Both the position numbers and the translations under genes were made by a program. A stretch of 64,000 bases of DNA from Streptomyces hiroshimensis. Its GTDB lineage: Bacteria > Actinomycetota > Actinomycetes > Streptomycetales > Streptomycetaceae. Position 1 is the first letter of the stretch; each line of letters opens with the position of its first letter. The DNA lies in the NCBI RefSeq assembly GCF_014650335.1, contig NZ_BMUT01000012.1, positions 62,001 through 126,000 on the forward strand. Direction: 5' to 3'. Of the stretch, positions 50,245 through 57,906 are shown one piece after another. The notes under the pieces are model-generated. The model was not told the DNA's origin, did no database searches, and saw only the letters and a program-made list of their open reading frames with translations.

Positions 50245-50256
50245 GATAGCGCTATC
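50245..50256. promoter_or_regulatory. perfect 12-bp palindrome GATAGCGCTATC
   Basis: It lies 11 nt upstream of the mocR ATG and 7 nt upstream of the divergent EamA ATG 50263, the only A/T-rich part of this short gap. It is a likely operator for the MocR protein. Confidence 0.6.
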
Positions 50257-50262
50257 GAGCCG

Positions 50263-51198
50263 ATGACGGTAGCAGTGCAGAGCTCCGGGCGGGCCGCTGC
50301 GGCGGACCCCGCGGGAGCTGCCGTCCCCCACGCCGTCCCCCGTGCGGGGAGCGGCGTCCTCCTCGCCGCCCTGGGCGTGGCCACCTTCTCGCTGACCTTC
50401 CCGGCGACGGCCTGGGCCCTGGAAGGGCTCGGCCCGTGGTCCGTGACCTCCTGCCGGATGACGCTGGCGGGCCTGATCGCCGCCGGCTGCCTGCTGGCCC
50501 TGCGCGTCCGGGTGCCCGCGCGGCGGCACTGGCCCGCGCTGTGCGCGGTGGCCGGCGGCACGGTCGTCGGCTTCCCCCTGCTGACCACGCTCGCCCTGCA
50601 GACCTCCACCACCTCGCACGCCGCGGTCGTCGTGGGCCTGCTGCCGCTGACGACGGCCGCCTACGCGGCCGTACGCAACCGGACCCGGCACTCGCGCACG
50701 TTCTGGGGCGCGGCGGTCACGGGCGCGGCCGTGGTGATCGCCTTCGCGCTGCAGCAGAGCGGCGGCAGCCCCACGGCCGGCGATCTGTACCTGTTCGGCG
50801 CCCTGCTGGTCTGCGCCGCGGGCTACGCGGAGGGCGGGCGGCTGGCGCGCGAGATGCCGGGCTGGCAGGTGATCGGCTGGGCGCTGGTGCTGTGCCTGCC
50901 GGTGGCGGCCGCGGGCACCGCGGTGGCGCTGGCGGCCGAGCCCGTGCGGCTCACGGGCCACACGGTCGCGGGCCTGCTGTGGCTCGCCGCCGGATCGCAG
51001 TTCCTGGGCATGTGGGTGTGGTACCGCGGCATGAGCGCGATCGGGGTCGCCCGGGCCAGCCAGCTGCAGCTGGCGCAGCCGCTGCTCACCCTGGTCTGGT
51101 CGGTGCTGCTGCTCGGCGAGCACCTGACCCCCGCCGCGCCGGTGGCCGCCGTGGCCGTGCTGGTGTGCATCGGGGTGACGCAGCGGGCGCGCGGCTGA
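50263..51198 (+). CDS. EamA-family transporter divergent from mocR
   Basis: A 311-residue ten-segment DMT permease. The first repeat starts GVLLAALGVATFSLTFPATAWALEG and contains TLALQTSTTSHAAVVVGLLPLTTA; the second starts LYLFGALLVCAAGYAEGGRLA and contains LGMWVWYRGMSAIGVARASQLQLAQPLLTL. The substrate is unknown, perhaps an amine, amino acid or B6-related compound given the PLP-binding regulator. ATG 50263 is preferred. ATG 50233 is in frame but overlaps the mocR start codon on the other strand. Confidence 0.87.
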   Translation: MTVAVQSSGRAAAADPAGAAVPHAVPRAGSGVLLAALGVATFSLTFPATAWALEGLGPWSVTSCRMTLAGLIAAGCLLALRVRVPARRHWPALCAVAGGTVVGFPLLTTLALQTSTTSHAAVVVGLLPLTTAAYAAVRNRTRHSRTFWGAAVTGAAVVIAFALQQSGGSPTAGDLYLFGALLVCAAGYAEGGRLAREMPGWQVIGWALVLCLPVAAAGTAVALAAEPVRLTGHTVAGLLWLAAGSQFLGMWVWYRGMSAIGVARASQLQLAQPLLTLVWSVLLLGEHLTPAAPVAAVAVLVCIGVTQRARG

Positions 51199-51323
51199 CC
51201 GGTGGCGCGGCGTTGCTCCACCTGGCCGAGGGGCGGGCCATATACCGCCGGTCACCGTAGACTTGGAAGCATCCCAGCACACCTCGAATATCGAACGGAA
51301 CTCGAACAGAAGGGGCACCGTCG

Positions 51324-51524
51324 ATGCATGCGAGCAAGGGTGACCGCTTGGTGGTTCACGGACGGACGGTCGGCCAGGAGGACCACGTCGTGGAGATCGT
51401 GGAGGTGCTGGGACCCAACGGCAATCCGCCGTACCGGGTCCGCGCCGACAACGGCCACGAGACGATCATGTCGCCGGGCCCCGACGCCGTCGTCGACCAC
51501 CGCAAGGCCTCCGGCCAGGGTTAG
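51324..51524 (+). CDS. DUF1918 domain protein
   Basis: A 66-residue protein matching DUF1918: MHASKGDRLVVHGRTVGQ, then VEIVEVLGPNGNPPYRVR, NGHETIMSPGPDAVVDH. It is a small beta-barrel-like (KOW/SH3-type) fold found across actinobacteria, with unknown function. The length is normal. ATG 51324 lies after GAAGGGGCACCGTCG, with GAAGG as ribosome site ~10 nt upstream. It is monocistronic and followed by a hairpin at 51545-51574. Confidence 0.85.
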   Translation: MHASKGDRLVVHGRTVGQEDHVVEIVEVLGPNGNPPYRVRADNGHETIMSPGPDAVVDHRKASGQG

Positions 51525-51544
51525 CCGAACGGGCTCCCCCTCCC

Positions 51545-51574
51545 GCCGCCGCGGCGCCCGGCCACCGCGGCGGC
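51545..51574. terminator. terminator between convergent genes
   Basis: The 10-bp stem GCCGCCGCGG/CCGCGGCGGC with a 10-nt loop lies between the DUF1918 and GHL10-like genes. Confidence 0.7.
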
Positions 51575-51590
51575 CCGTCCGGGCCCCGGG

Positions 51591-52868
51591 TCACTTCGGC
51601 GGGCGCACCCGCGCCGGGTAGTGGTCCCTGACCACCCGCGCCATCGCCCCTATCGGGTCCGCCACCACCTGCTTCGCGGAGAAGTACACGTTCCCGAGCA
51701 CCTCCGGGTACTCCCGGCACAGCGTGAGGTGGCGCGAGAGCTCGGCCGGGTCCTGCCAGGGGGCGGGCTGCGCGGGGTCGCCCGCCCGGTACAACGCCTC
51801 GCCGATGTACAGCTGTACGTCCGTGTCCCGGACGGTCTCCGCCCACCACGGCACGAGCTTCGCGTAGTCCGCCGCGGCGAAGCCGATGTGCCAGTACACC
51901 TGCGGCACGATGTAGTCGATCCACTCCTCGCGGACCCACTTGCGCGTATCCGCACCGAGGTCGTCGTAGGTCTGGACGCCCGCACGGGTGTCCGAGCCGA
52001 GCGGGTCGGCGGAGCGGTTGCGCCAGACCGCGAACGGGCTGATCCCGAACTGCACGTGCCGCTTGCGCCGCTTGATGCGCTCCCCCATCTCCCGCACCAG
52101 CAGGTCGATGTTGTCGCGCCGCCAGGCGGCCCGGTCCGGGAACCCCGAGCCGTAGCGGGCGTACGCGGTGTCGTCGTCGAAGCGCTGGCCGGCCACCGGG
52201 TACGGGTAGAAGTAGTCGTCGAAGTGCACGCCGTCCAGGTCGTAGCGGGAGACGGCGTCGAGCATGGCGTCCTGGACGAAGCGGCGCACCTCGGGCAGGC
52301 CGGGGTTGTAGTAGAGCTTCCCGCCGTAGGGGACGACCCACTCGGGGTGGATACGGGCGGGGTGCGTGGGGACGAGCCGCCCGAGGTCGGTGTGGTTGGC
52401 GATGCGGTAGGGGTTGAACCAGCCGTGCAGCTCGATCCTGCGCCGGTGGGCCTCGCGCACGGCGAAGGCCAGCGGGTCCCAGCCCGGATAGCGTCCTTGA
52501 GTGCCCGTCAGGTACTGCGACCACGGCTCGAACGGGGAGGGCCAGAAGGCGTCCGCGGTGGGCCGGATCTGCAGCATGACGGCGTTGAGCCGGCGCTCGA
52601 CGGCCGCTTCGAGGAGGGTGATCAGCTCCTCCTGCTGCCGTTCGGGGCTCAGGCCCGGCTTGGACGGCCAGTCGACGTTGACGACGGTGGCGATCCACAT
52701 CCCCCGGAACTCGCGCTTGCGCCGGCGCTCGGCTCCGCCACCGGCCCCGGCCGCCCGCGGAGTGGGCCACGCCTGCCCCGCCGCCGCCCCAGCCTCGCCG
52801 GACGCCAGCATGGCGGACATCATTCCTGCGGCGGCCACGGTGAACCCTCTTCGGGTCATACGCCCCAT
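51591..52868 (-). CDS. secreted GHL10-type glycoside hydrolase (YddW/DUF187-like)
   Basis: A 425-residue secreted protein. The N-terminus MGRMTRRGFTVAAAGMMSAML is a twin-arginine signal. The TIM-barrel domain starts REFRGMWIATVVNVDWPSKPG and contains LNAVMLQIRPTADAFWPSP, LHGWFNPYRIAN, the family hallmark YDLDGVHFDDYFYPYP (likely acidic catalytic residues), FGISPFAVWRN and WIDYIVPQVYWHIG. Related enzymes act on peptidoglycan glycan strands lacking stem peptides. ATG 52868 has AGAGAGG 8 nt upstream. It is divergent from the dehydrogenase gene. Confidence 0.88.
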   Translation of the reverse strand: MGRMTRRGFTVAAAGMMSAMLASGEAGAAAGQAWPTPRAAGAGGGAERRRKREFRGMWIATVVNVDWPSKPGLSPERQQEELITLLEAAVERRLNAVMLQIRPTADAFWPSPFEPWSQYLTGTQGRYPGWDPLAFAVREAHRRRIELHGWFNPYRIANHTDLGRLVPTHPARIHPEWVVPYGGKLYYNPGLPEVRRFVQDAMLDAVSRYDLDGVHFDDYFYPYPVAGQRFDDDTAYARYGSGFPDRAAWRRDNIDLLVREMGERIKRRKRHVQFGISPFAVWRNRSADPLGSDTRAGVQTYDDLGADTRKWVREEWIDYIVPQVYWHIGFAAADYAKLVPWWAETVRDTDVQLYIGEALYRAGDPAQPAPWQDPAELSRHLTLCREYPEVLGNVYFSAKQVVADPIGAMARVVRDHYPARVRPPK

Positions 52869-53038
52869 ATGCGGGACCTCTCTTCGCCGTCTCGTCGGAT
52901 CGGTCACACCGTTCGAGGCCAGCATGCCCGCCCCAGCCCCATCAGGACCGCAGGGCGCGGAGTAACGTCTGGAACGAGGCGACCGCCGCGGCGAGGACGC
53001 GGCGCCCCGCCGGACGACCAAGATCAGCGAAAGGCACG

Positions 53039-53911
53039 ATGTTGACGGACACTGTGGCAGACGTAGCGCGTGTCGGGGTGGTGGGCTGCGGCCAGATGGG
53101 CGCGGGGATCGCGGAGGTGTGTGCCCGGGCCGGCCTGGACGTCATGGTCGCCGAGACCACCGGGGAAGCCCTGGAGATCGGCCGCACCCGCCTGACCAAT
53201 TCCCTCGGCAAGGCCGCCGAGCGCGGCAAGATCTCCGAGGAGGAGCGCGACGCGACGCTCGCCCGGCTGAGCTTCACCACCGACCTCGGCGAGTTCGCCG
53301 ACCGCGACCTGGTCATCGAGGCCGTCGTCGAGAACGAGCAGGTCAAGACCGAGATCTTCCAGGTCCTCGACCAGGTGGTCACCCGCCCCGACGCGATCCT
53401 GGCCTCCAACACCTCCTCGATCCCGCTGGTGAAGCTGGCCGTGGCCACCTCCCGGCCGGACCGCGTCATCGGCATCCACTTCTTCAACCCGGCCCCGGTG
53501 CAGAAGCTCGTCGAGCTCATCCCGGCGCTCACCACCAGCGAGGAAACGATCAAGCGCGCCGACGCGCTGGTCGTCAACGTGCTGGGCAAGCACGCCATCC
53601 GGGCCCAGGACCGCTCCGGCTTCGTCGTCAACGCCCTGCTGATCCCGTACCTGCTCTCGGCCATCCGGATGTTCGAGTCCGGCATCGCCAGCCGCGAGGA
53701 CATCGACAACGGCATGGAGCTCGGCTGCGCCCACCCGATGGGCCCGCTCAAGCTCTCCGACCTGATCGGCCTGGACACGGTGGCCTCGGTCGCCGACAGC
53801 ATGTACCAGGAGTACAAGGAGCCGCTGTACGCCGCTCCCCCGCTGCTCCAGCGCATGGTCGACGCCGGCCGCCTCGGCCGCAAGACCGGCTCGGGCTTCT
53901 ACACGTACTGA
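53039..53911 (+). CDS. 3-hydroxyacyl-CoA (3-hydroxybutyryl-CoA) dehydrogenase
   Basis: A 290-residue enzyme oxidising L-3-hydroxyacyl-CoA to 3-ketoacyl-CoA with NAD(P), or the reverse in butyryl-CoA supply. The Rossmann loop is VGVVGCGQMGAGIAEVCARAG. The catalytic region is ILASNTSSIPLVKLA, VIGIHFFNPAPVQKLVELIPA (His-Glu dyad) and RSGFVVNALLIPYLLSAIRM. CAHPMGPLKLSDLIGLDTV closes the C-terminal domain. ATG 53039 has GAAAGG ~6 nt upstream. It is a stand-alone gene with a strong terminator. Confidence 0.94.
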   Translation: MLTDTVADVARVGVVGCGQMGAGIAEVCARAGLDVMVAETTGEALEIGRTRLTNSLGKAAERGKISEEERDATLARLSFTTDLGEFADRDLVIEAVVENEQVKTEIFQVLDQVVTRPDAILASNTSSIPLVKLAVATSRPDRVIGIHFFNPAPVQKLVELIPALTTSEETIKRADALVVNVLGKHAIRAQDRSGFVVNALLIPYLLSAIRMFESGIASREDIDNGMELGCAHPMGPLKLSDLIGLDTVASVADSMYQEYKEPLYAAPPLLQRMVDAGRLGRKTGSGFYTY

Positions 53912-53934
53912 TACCCGTACGGGCGTCACGTACC

Positions 53935-53979
53935 GTCACCGCCGCACACCCGTGTTCGCACGGGGTGTGCGGCGGTGAC
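53935..53979 (+). terminator. terminator of the 3-hydroxyacyl-CoA dehydrogenase gene
   Basis: A 20-bp stem with one bulged base and a TTCG tetraloop (53955-53958), starting 24 nt past the stop. Confidence 0.85.
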
Positions 53980-54076
53980 TCGCATATACCCCCCGCACAC
54001 GCTCCCGTTCCGCGCCGCTACGCGATTGACTCGGCTCGTCGGACACACAGGAGTCATTCCGGAAGGGGTACGGACC

Positions 54077-54334
54077 GTGACCATGCATCCCGAGCAGGCC
54101 ACCAGAACGGCTGAGCTCGCGGAGCTCCGTCGTAGCCTCGATGTCGGCGTCGTCCGCATCGACGGCCACCTCGCCCTCCTCACCCAGCGCAGCGACCAGT
54201 CGGAACGCGAGATCACCGAGATGGCGGACCGGGTAAGGGCACTGGAGCACGGCAGGTGGCCCCTGCCCTCACTGGCCGCGCTCACCGGAGTCGCCGCCCT
54301 GGCACTGGCCGTCTGGCAGGCGACCGGCCGGTGA
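54077..54334 (+). CDS. small tail-anchored coiled-coil protein
   Basis: An 85-residue protein. The N-terminal ~60 residues are charged and helical (TAELAELRRSLDVGVVRIDGHLALL, then SDQSEREITEMADRVRALEHG), with a heptad-like pattern. One C-terminal membrane helix follows (LAALTGVAALALAVWQA). GTG 54077 is chosen, with GGAAGGGG 8 nt upstream; ATG 54083 is also possible. The arrangement resembles small phage-holin-like or DUF2746-type proteins, but I do not claim that. It is convergent with the Nudix gene, 37 nt apart. Confidence 0.68.
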   Translation: MTMHPEQATRTAELAELRRSLDVGVVRIDGHLALLTQRSDQSEREITEMADRVRALEHGRWPLPSLAALTGVAALALAVWQATGR

Positions 54335-54371
54335 ACGCGGGACGTGCCGCAGCCGGGTGCGGGGCCGCGCG

Positions 54372-54902
54372 CTAGCCGAGCCTGATGTGGTGGAGCAGAA
54401 GCAGCGCCGCCGCCATGTTCGCGGCCGGCACCTCACCCCGGCCGATCATGTCGGGCACCAGCTTCAGCGGCACCCACTCGCGCCGGTCGGACTCGAAGTC
54501 GTCCTCCGGGTCGCCGATGTACTCGGCCTCGTCCGACCAGTAGATGTGGTGCCGGGCGTCGGTGAGGCCGTTGGACGGCTCGACGGACATCAGGTGCCGC
54601 AGCGGGCCCGGCCGCCACCCGGTCTCCTCCTCCATTTCGCGGGCCGCCGCACCGGCGAGGTCCTCGCCGTCCTCGACCACGCCGGCGGCCAGCTCCCAGC
54701 CCCAGTTGTCGGTGATGAAGCGGTGCCGCCACAGCAGCAGGACCTCATTGGCCTCGTTGACCACCGTGGCCACGGCGACGGGCCGCAGCCTGATGACGAA
54801 GTGGTCGAGGTGGCGGCCGTCGGGGAGTTGAACGTCTGCGAGATTGACCCGGAACCAGCGGTTCCCATAGACCGTCCGCTCCCTGAGATTCTTCCAACGC
54901 AC
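54372..54902 (-). CDS. Nudix hydrolase
   Basis: A 176-residue Nudix protein. The complete Nudix box starts at GVVEDGEDLAGAAAREMEEE and ends TGW (about 73-95), fitting GX5EX7REUXEEXGU. The N-terminal strand pattern (VYGNRWFRVNLADVQLPDGR) and ELAAGVVEDGE resemble ADP-ribose pyrophosphatase-like members. It would hydrolyse a nucleoside diphosphate linked to another group, using Mg ions. GTG 54902 has GAAGGTGG 6 nt upstream. It lies 46 nt downstream of the HTH-TPR regulator on the same strand, so the two may be co-transcribed. Confidence 0.88.
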   Translation of the reverse strand: MRWKNLRERTVYGNRWFRVNLADVQLPDGRHLDHFVIRLRPVAVATVVNEANEVLLLWRHRFITDNWGWELAAGVVEDGEDLAGAAAREMEEETGWRPGPLRHLMSVEPSNGLTDARHHIYWSDEAEYIGDPEDDFESDRREWVPLKLVPDMIGRGEVPAANMAAALLLLHHIRLG

Positions 54903-54948
54903 GTGTTGCCACCTTCCGCCGAGGTGGCCACCTCCCCGGGCGCTGTCC

Positions 54949-56286
54949 TCACAGGGGCACGCGCAACGCCCCGTCGATCATCTCGGCGGCCTCGGCAGTG
55001 GCCGCACACCCGCTTTCGATCAGGTGCTCGCGCACCGCCCGGAGCCGGTCCCGTAAGCGCTGCGATTCCATGCCTCTCGCCTGCTCGGTCATCTCCCGTG
55101 CGGTGGCCACCGCCTTGTCCGCGTCTCCTTGACGCAGCTCGATGTGCGTGAGCATGGCGAGCCGGTGGACACGTCCCCGGTCGTGGGCGGGGGTGTCGAC
55201 GGCCCGGTCCGCGTGCTCACGGGCGGGTCCGAGGTCGCCGAGGCTGAGGAGCGCCTCCGCCACCTGCACGTTCACCAGACCGGGCTGCACATAGCCGGTC
55301 TCGGCGGGCTCCTGGCCACGGCGGATGCGCTCGGCGGCGGTCTCGGCGCGGCGGATACAGGCGAGCGCGCCGGCGCCGTCGCCGAGCCGTGCGTAGGCCT
55401 TGGCCTGCATGGCGTAGAGGTCGGCCGCGAGGGCCGGGGTCAGCTCCGTGCCCGCGGCCCGCAGCGCGGACTCGGCGAACGCCACGGCCTGCCGGTACTC
55501 GCGCATGAACAGCGACTGGTTGACGAGCAGGGCGATGACGTAGCCGCCGAGGCCGCGGTCGCCGCTGGCCTTGGCCAGCCGCAGCGCCTGGTGGAAGTAG
55601 CGCTGGGCCAGGCCGTGCGCGTCGGAGTCGTAGGCGCAGATGCCGGCGACGGCGACCAGCCCGCCGGTGGCGCGGTGCAGCTGACGGCCCGTCTCGTCGG
55701 TGTAGCTGCCGCGCAGCAGGGGGGCCGCCTCGGCGTTGAGGAAACCCACGACGCGGGCGCGCGTGGCGATCCCGCCCGCCTTGCGGTACATCTGCTCGTA
55801 GTGGGTGCGGGCCGCGCGCAGCATCTCGATGTCGTCCATGGAGACGCGGGTGAGGCCGCGCCGGGAGACGTCGGCGTCCTCGGGAGGGTTCTCCCACTCC
55901 CAGACCGGGATGACGGCGGGGGTCCCGGTGACGGCGGGAGCGGTGACGACGTGCTCGCGCTGCTGCTCGTCGGAGCGCCAGAGGGCGGTGGCGCGTTCGA
56001 CGAAGCCGGAGAGCGGGGTGTTGGGCAGGCGCGGGCTGCCCGGGGTGCCGAGGCCGATGTCGTCCAGGGTCAGCGCGCGGTGCAGCCGCTCGCCGAGCAC
56101 TTCGCAGATCAGATCCGGCACCTGGCCGCGGGGCCGCTGGCCCTTCAGCCAGCGGGCGACGGCCGTGTGTTCGTAACGCAGCGCCAGACCCCGGGCCCGG
56201 CCTGCCGCGTTGATGTGGGCGGCGAGGCCGGCGTGGGATATGCCCGCTTCGTCGAGGATGGCGTCAAGGAGAGTGTTGGGCTCCAT
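54949..56286 (-). CDS. HTH-TPR regulator of the Streptomyces sporulation-associated family
   Basis: A 445-residue regulator. The N-terminal ~75 residues look like a helix-turn-helix (ISHAGLAAHINAAGRARGL, then HTAVARWLKGQRP). A ~60-residue linker and then a helical repeat domain of TPR type (~150-440) follow, with repeats such as ALRLAKASGDRGLGGYVIALL, ADLYAMQAKAYARLGDGAGA and VQVAEALLSLGDLGPAREHA. The family is abundant in Streptomyces and several members affect sporulation or antibiotic production; the role of this one is not known to me. It precedes the Nudix gene by 46 nt. Confidence 0.8.
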   Translation of the reverse strand: MEPNTLLDAILDEAGISHAGLAAHINAAGRARGLALRYEHTAVARWLKGQRPRGQVPDLICEVLGERLHRALTLDDIGLGTPGSPRLPNTPLSGFVERATALWRSDEQQREHVVTAPAVTGTPAVIPVWEWENPPEDADVSRRGLTRVSMDDIEMLRAARTHYEQMYRKAGGIATRARVVGFLNAEAAPLLRGSYTDETGRQLHRATGGLVAVAGICAYDSDAHGLAQRYFHQALRLAKASGDRGLGGYVIALLVNQSLFMREYRQAVAFAESALRAAGTELTPALAADLYAMQAKAYARLGDGAGALACIRRAETAAERIRRGQEPAETGYVQPGLVNVQVAEALLSLGDLGPAREHADRAVDTPAHDRGRVHRLAMLTHIELRQGDADKAVATAREMTEQARGMESQRLRDRLRAVREHLIESGCAATAEAAEMIDGALRVPL

Positions 56287-56422
56287 CCTGCCCTCCGCAT
56301 ACGCTCGGTGGGGCCAGCGTAATGGAGATCCCTTCGCACGGGGTGTGAACCGGCCGTGGCTGTGCGTCGAACGGCAGCGGGCCGCGGAGAGACGGATTCC
56401 GCCGGCCGCGGCAGCGCGCGCG

Positions 56423-57619
56423 TCAGCGGCGGGGGCGGCCCGAGCGGGCCAGACAGGGGCGGGATCCGGGCCCCGGGGCGGGGCAGCGGTCGTTGCTCAG
56501 CACCAGCAGGGCGATGTCGTCGGAGAGCCGGCCGCCGGTGTGGCGCAGCAGGGCGGACTGGACGTGCTCGATGATCGCGGCGGGGACGACGGGCGCACGG
56601 TCGGCGGCGGCGTCGTCGAGAGCCCTCGCGAGCGGAAAGAAGGAACCGGCCGCATCGCGCGCATCCTCCGCGCCGTCCGTGTGGAGCACCAGGGCGTCCC
56701 CCGGCAGCAGCATGGTCAGGGGGACGACGGGCAGCTCGGGCGGCAGCGGGAACAGCCCGAGCGGCGGCAGCGGATCGCCCCGGCCCACGGCGGCCGCGCG
56801 GGCGCCCTCACCGGCGGTGCCGGAGAGGCGGTACGGCCAGGGGTGGCCGCAGTTGACCGCGGTGACCAGGCCGTCGGGGCGGATCTCCAGCAGCAGGACG
56901 GTCACGAACTCCTCGCCCAGGCCGCGCTCCTGCTCCGCCCCGGGCCTGGCCTGTGCCTCGGCGCGGGCGCGCTCGCACAGATGGCGCTGCAGGGCGCGGT
57001 CCAGGCGGCGCAGCACATCGGCCAGGGCGGGTTCGTCGTGGGCGGCCTCGCGGAAGCTGCCGAGGACGGCGGCGACGGTGCCGATGGCGGTGAGGCCGTG
57101 GCCGCGGACGTCTCCTATGACGATGCGCACGCCGTACGGGGTGGCCAGCGCCTCGTACAGATCGCCGCCGACCAGGGCGCCCTCGCTGACCGAGAGGTGG
57201 CCGCCGGCGAGGGTGATCCCGTCGAGCCGGGGCGGCAGGGGCCGCAGGAGCACGCGCTGGGCGGTGGCGGCGACCTCACGGGCGCGCTCCAGCTCGCGCA
57301 GGAGACGCCGGCGGCGGCCGGTGACGGCGCAGCCCGCGGCGGCGACGGCGACGATCGCACAGCAGGTGCCGACGCGGACTCCGCCGTCCACGCGGGCCGA
57401 CCCCAGGGGGACGAGGGCGAACAGCGCGCAGGCCCCGGCGGCCGTCACGCACTGGCGGCGGCCGCTGCCCGCGCAGGCGATGGCGGGCGCGGCCGCGAGC
57501 AGCTGCACGGCCTCGCCGCGGGGGCTCACCAGCTCCCACGCGACCACTCCCAGTACCCACAGCCCGGGGAGAGCGAACACCACCCCCCGCCGCCAGCGCA
57601 CCGCTCTTGTCCGGATCAT
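56423..57619 (-). CDS. membrane PP2C (SpoIIE-type) phosphatase
   Basis: A 398-residue protein. The first ~100 residues hold three to four membrane segments (VVFALPGLWVLGVVAWELV, LLAAAPAIACAG, TAAGACALFALVPLG, VGTCCAIVAVAAAGCAV). A short coiled linker (RRLLRELERAREVAATAQRVLL) leads to a PPM/SpoIIE domain with VGGDLYEAL, IVIGDVRGHGLTAIGTV, TVLLLEIRPDGLVTAVNCGH and a terminal GGRLSDDIALLVL, carrying the metal-binding Asp residues. It would dephosphorylate Ser/Thr sites, often on anti-anti-sigma factors. No PAS/GAF sensor or kinase partner is adjacent. Confidence 0.88.
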   Translation of the reverse strand: MIRTRAVRWRRGVVFALPGLWVLGVVAWELVSPRGEAVQLLAAAPAIACAGSGRRQCVTAAGACALFALVPLGSARVDGGVRVGTCCAIVAVAAAGCAVTGRRRRLLRELERAREVAATAQRVLLRPLPPRLDGITLAGGHLSVSEGALVGGDLYEALATPYGVRIVIGDVRGHGLTAIGTVAAVLGSFREAAHDEPALADVLRRLDRALQRHLCERARAEAQARPGAEQERGLGEEFVTVLLLEIRPDGLVTAVNCGHPWPYRLSGTAGEGARAAAVGRGDPLPPLGLFPLPPELPVVPLTMLLPGDALVLHTDGAEDARDAAGSFFPLARALDDAAADRAPVVPAAIIEHVQSALLRHTGGRLSDDIALLVLSNDRCPAPGPGSRPCLARSGRPRR

Positions 57620-57906
57620 GCCGTTGGCCCCCCTAGCAGCAATGACGCGCTCGATTCTCGCGAGCGATCAGCGCTAAGTAACGACCCGGACCTTCATTTC
57701 CACCCTATTGAGTGATATTCGGACACTCTTGAGTGAGGAAACGCGAGAGGGGCGCATCCGGTTCACCGGATGCGCCCCTCGTTCAGGCCGCGATGTCCTG
57801 CGTTTTCCCCGGCTTCTTCCAGCTGCTTCCAACTGTTTTCAGCCGCGGCCTTCCGCCCGGCAGGCGGTCACGCAGTGTCACGTGGTGTCACACGATGTCT
57901 GCGACG
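57620..57906. other. gap between pheT and the PP2C gene
   Basis: 287 nt with an A/T-richer patch (57680-57735: CATTTCCACCCTATTGAGTGATATTCGGACACTC) that is a likely PP2C promoter region, the pheST terminator hairpin, and GTGTCAC repeated near 57875-57895. Confidence 0.4.
57747..57780 (-). terminator. terminator of pheST
   Basis: A perfect 15-bp stem (57747-57761 with 57766-57780) and TTCA loop, ~125 nt past the pheT stop. It is followed on the minus strand by CGCGTTTCC. Confidence 0.75.
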
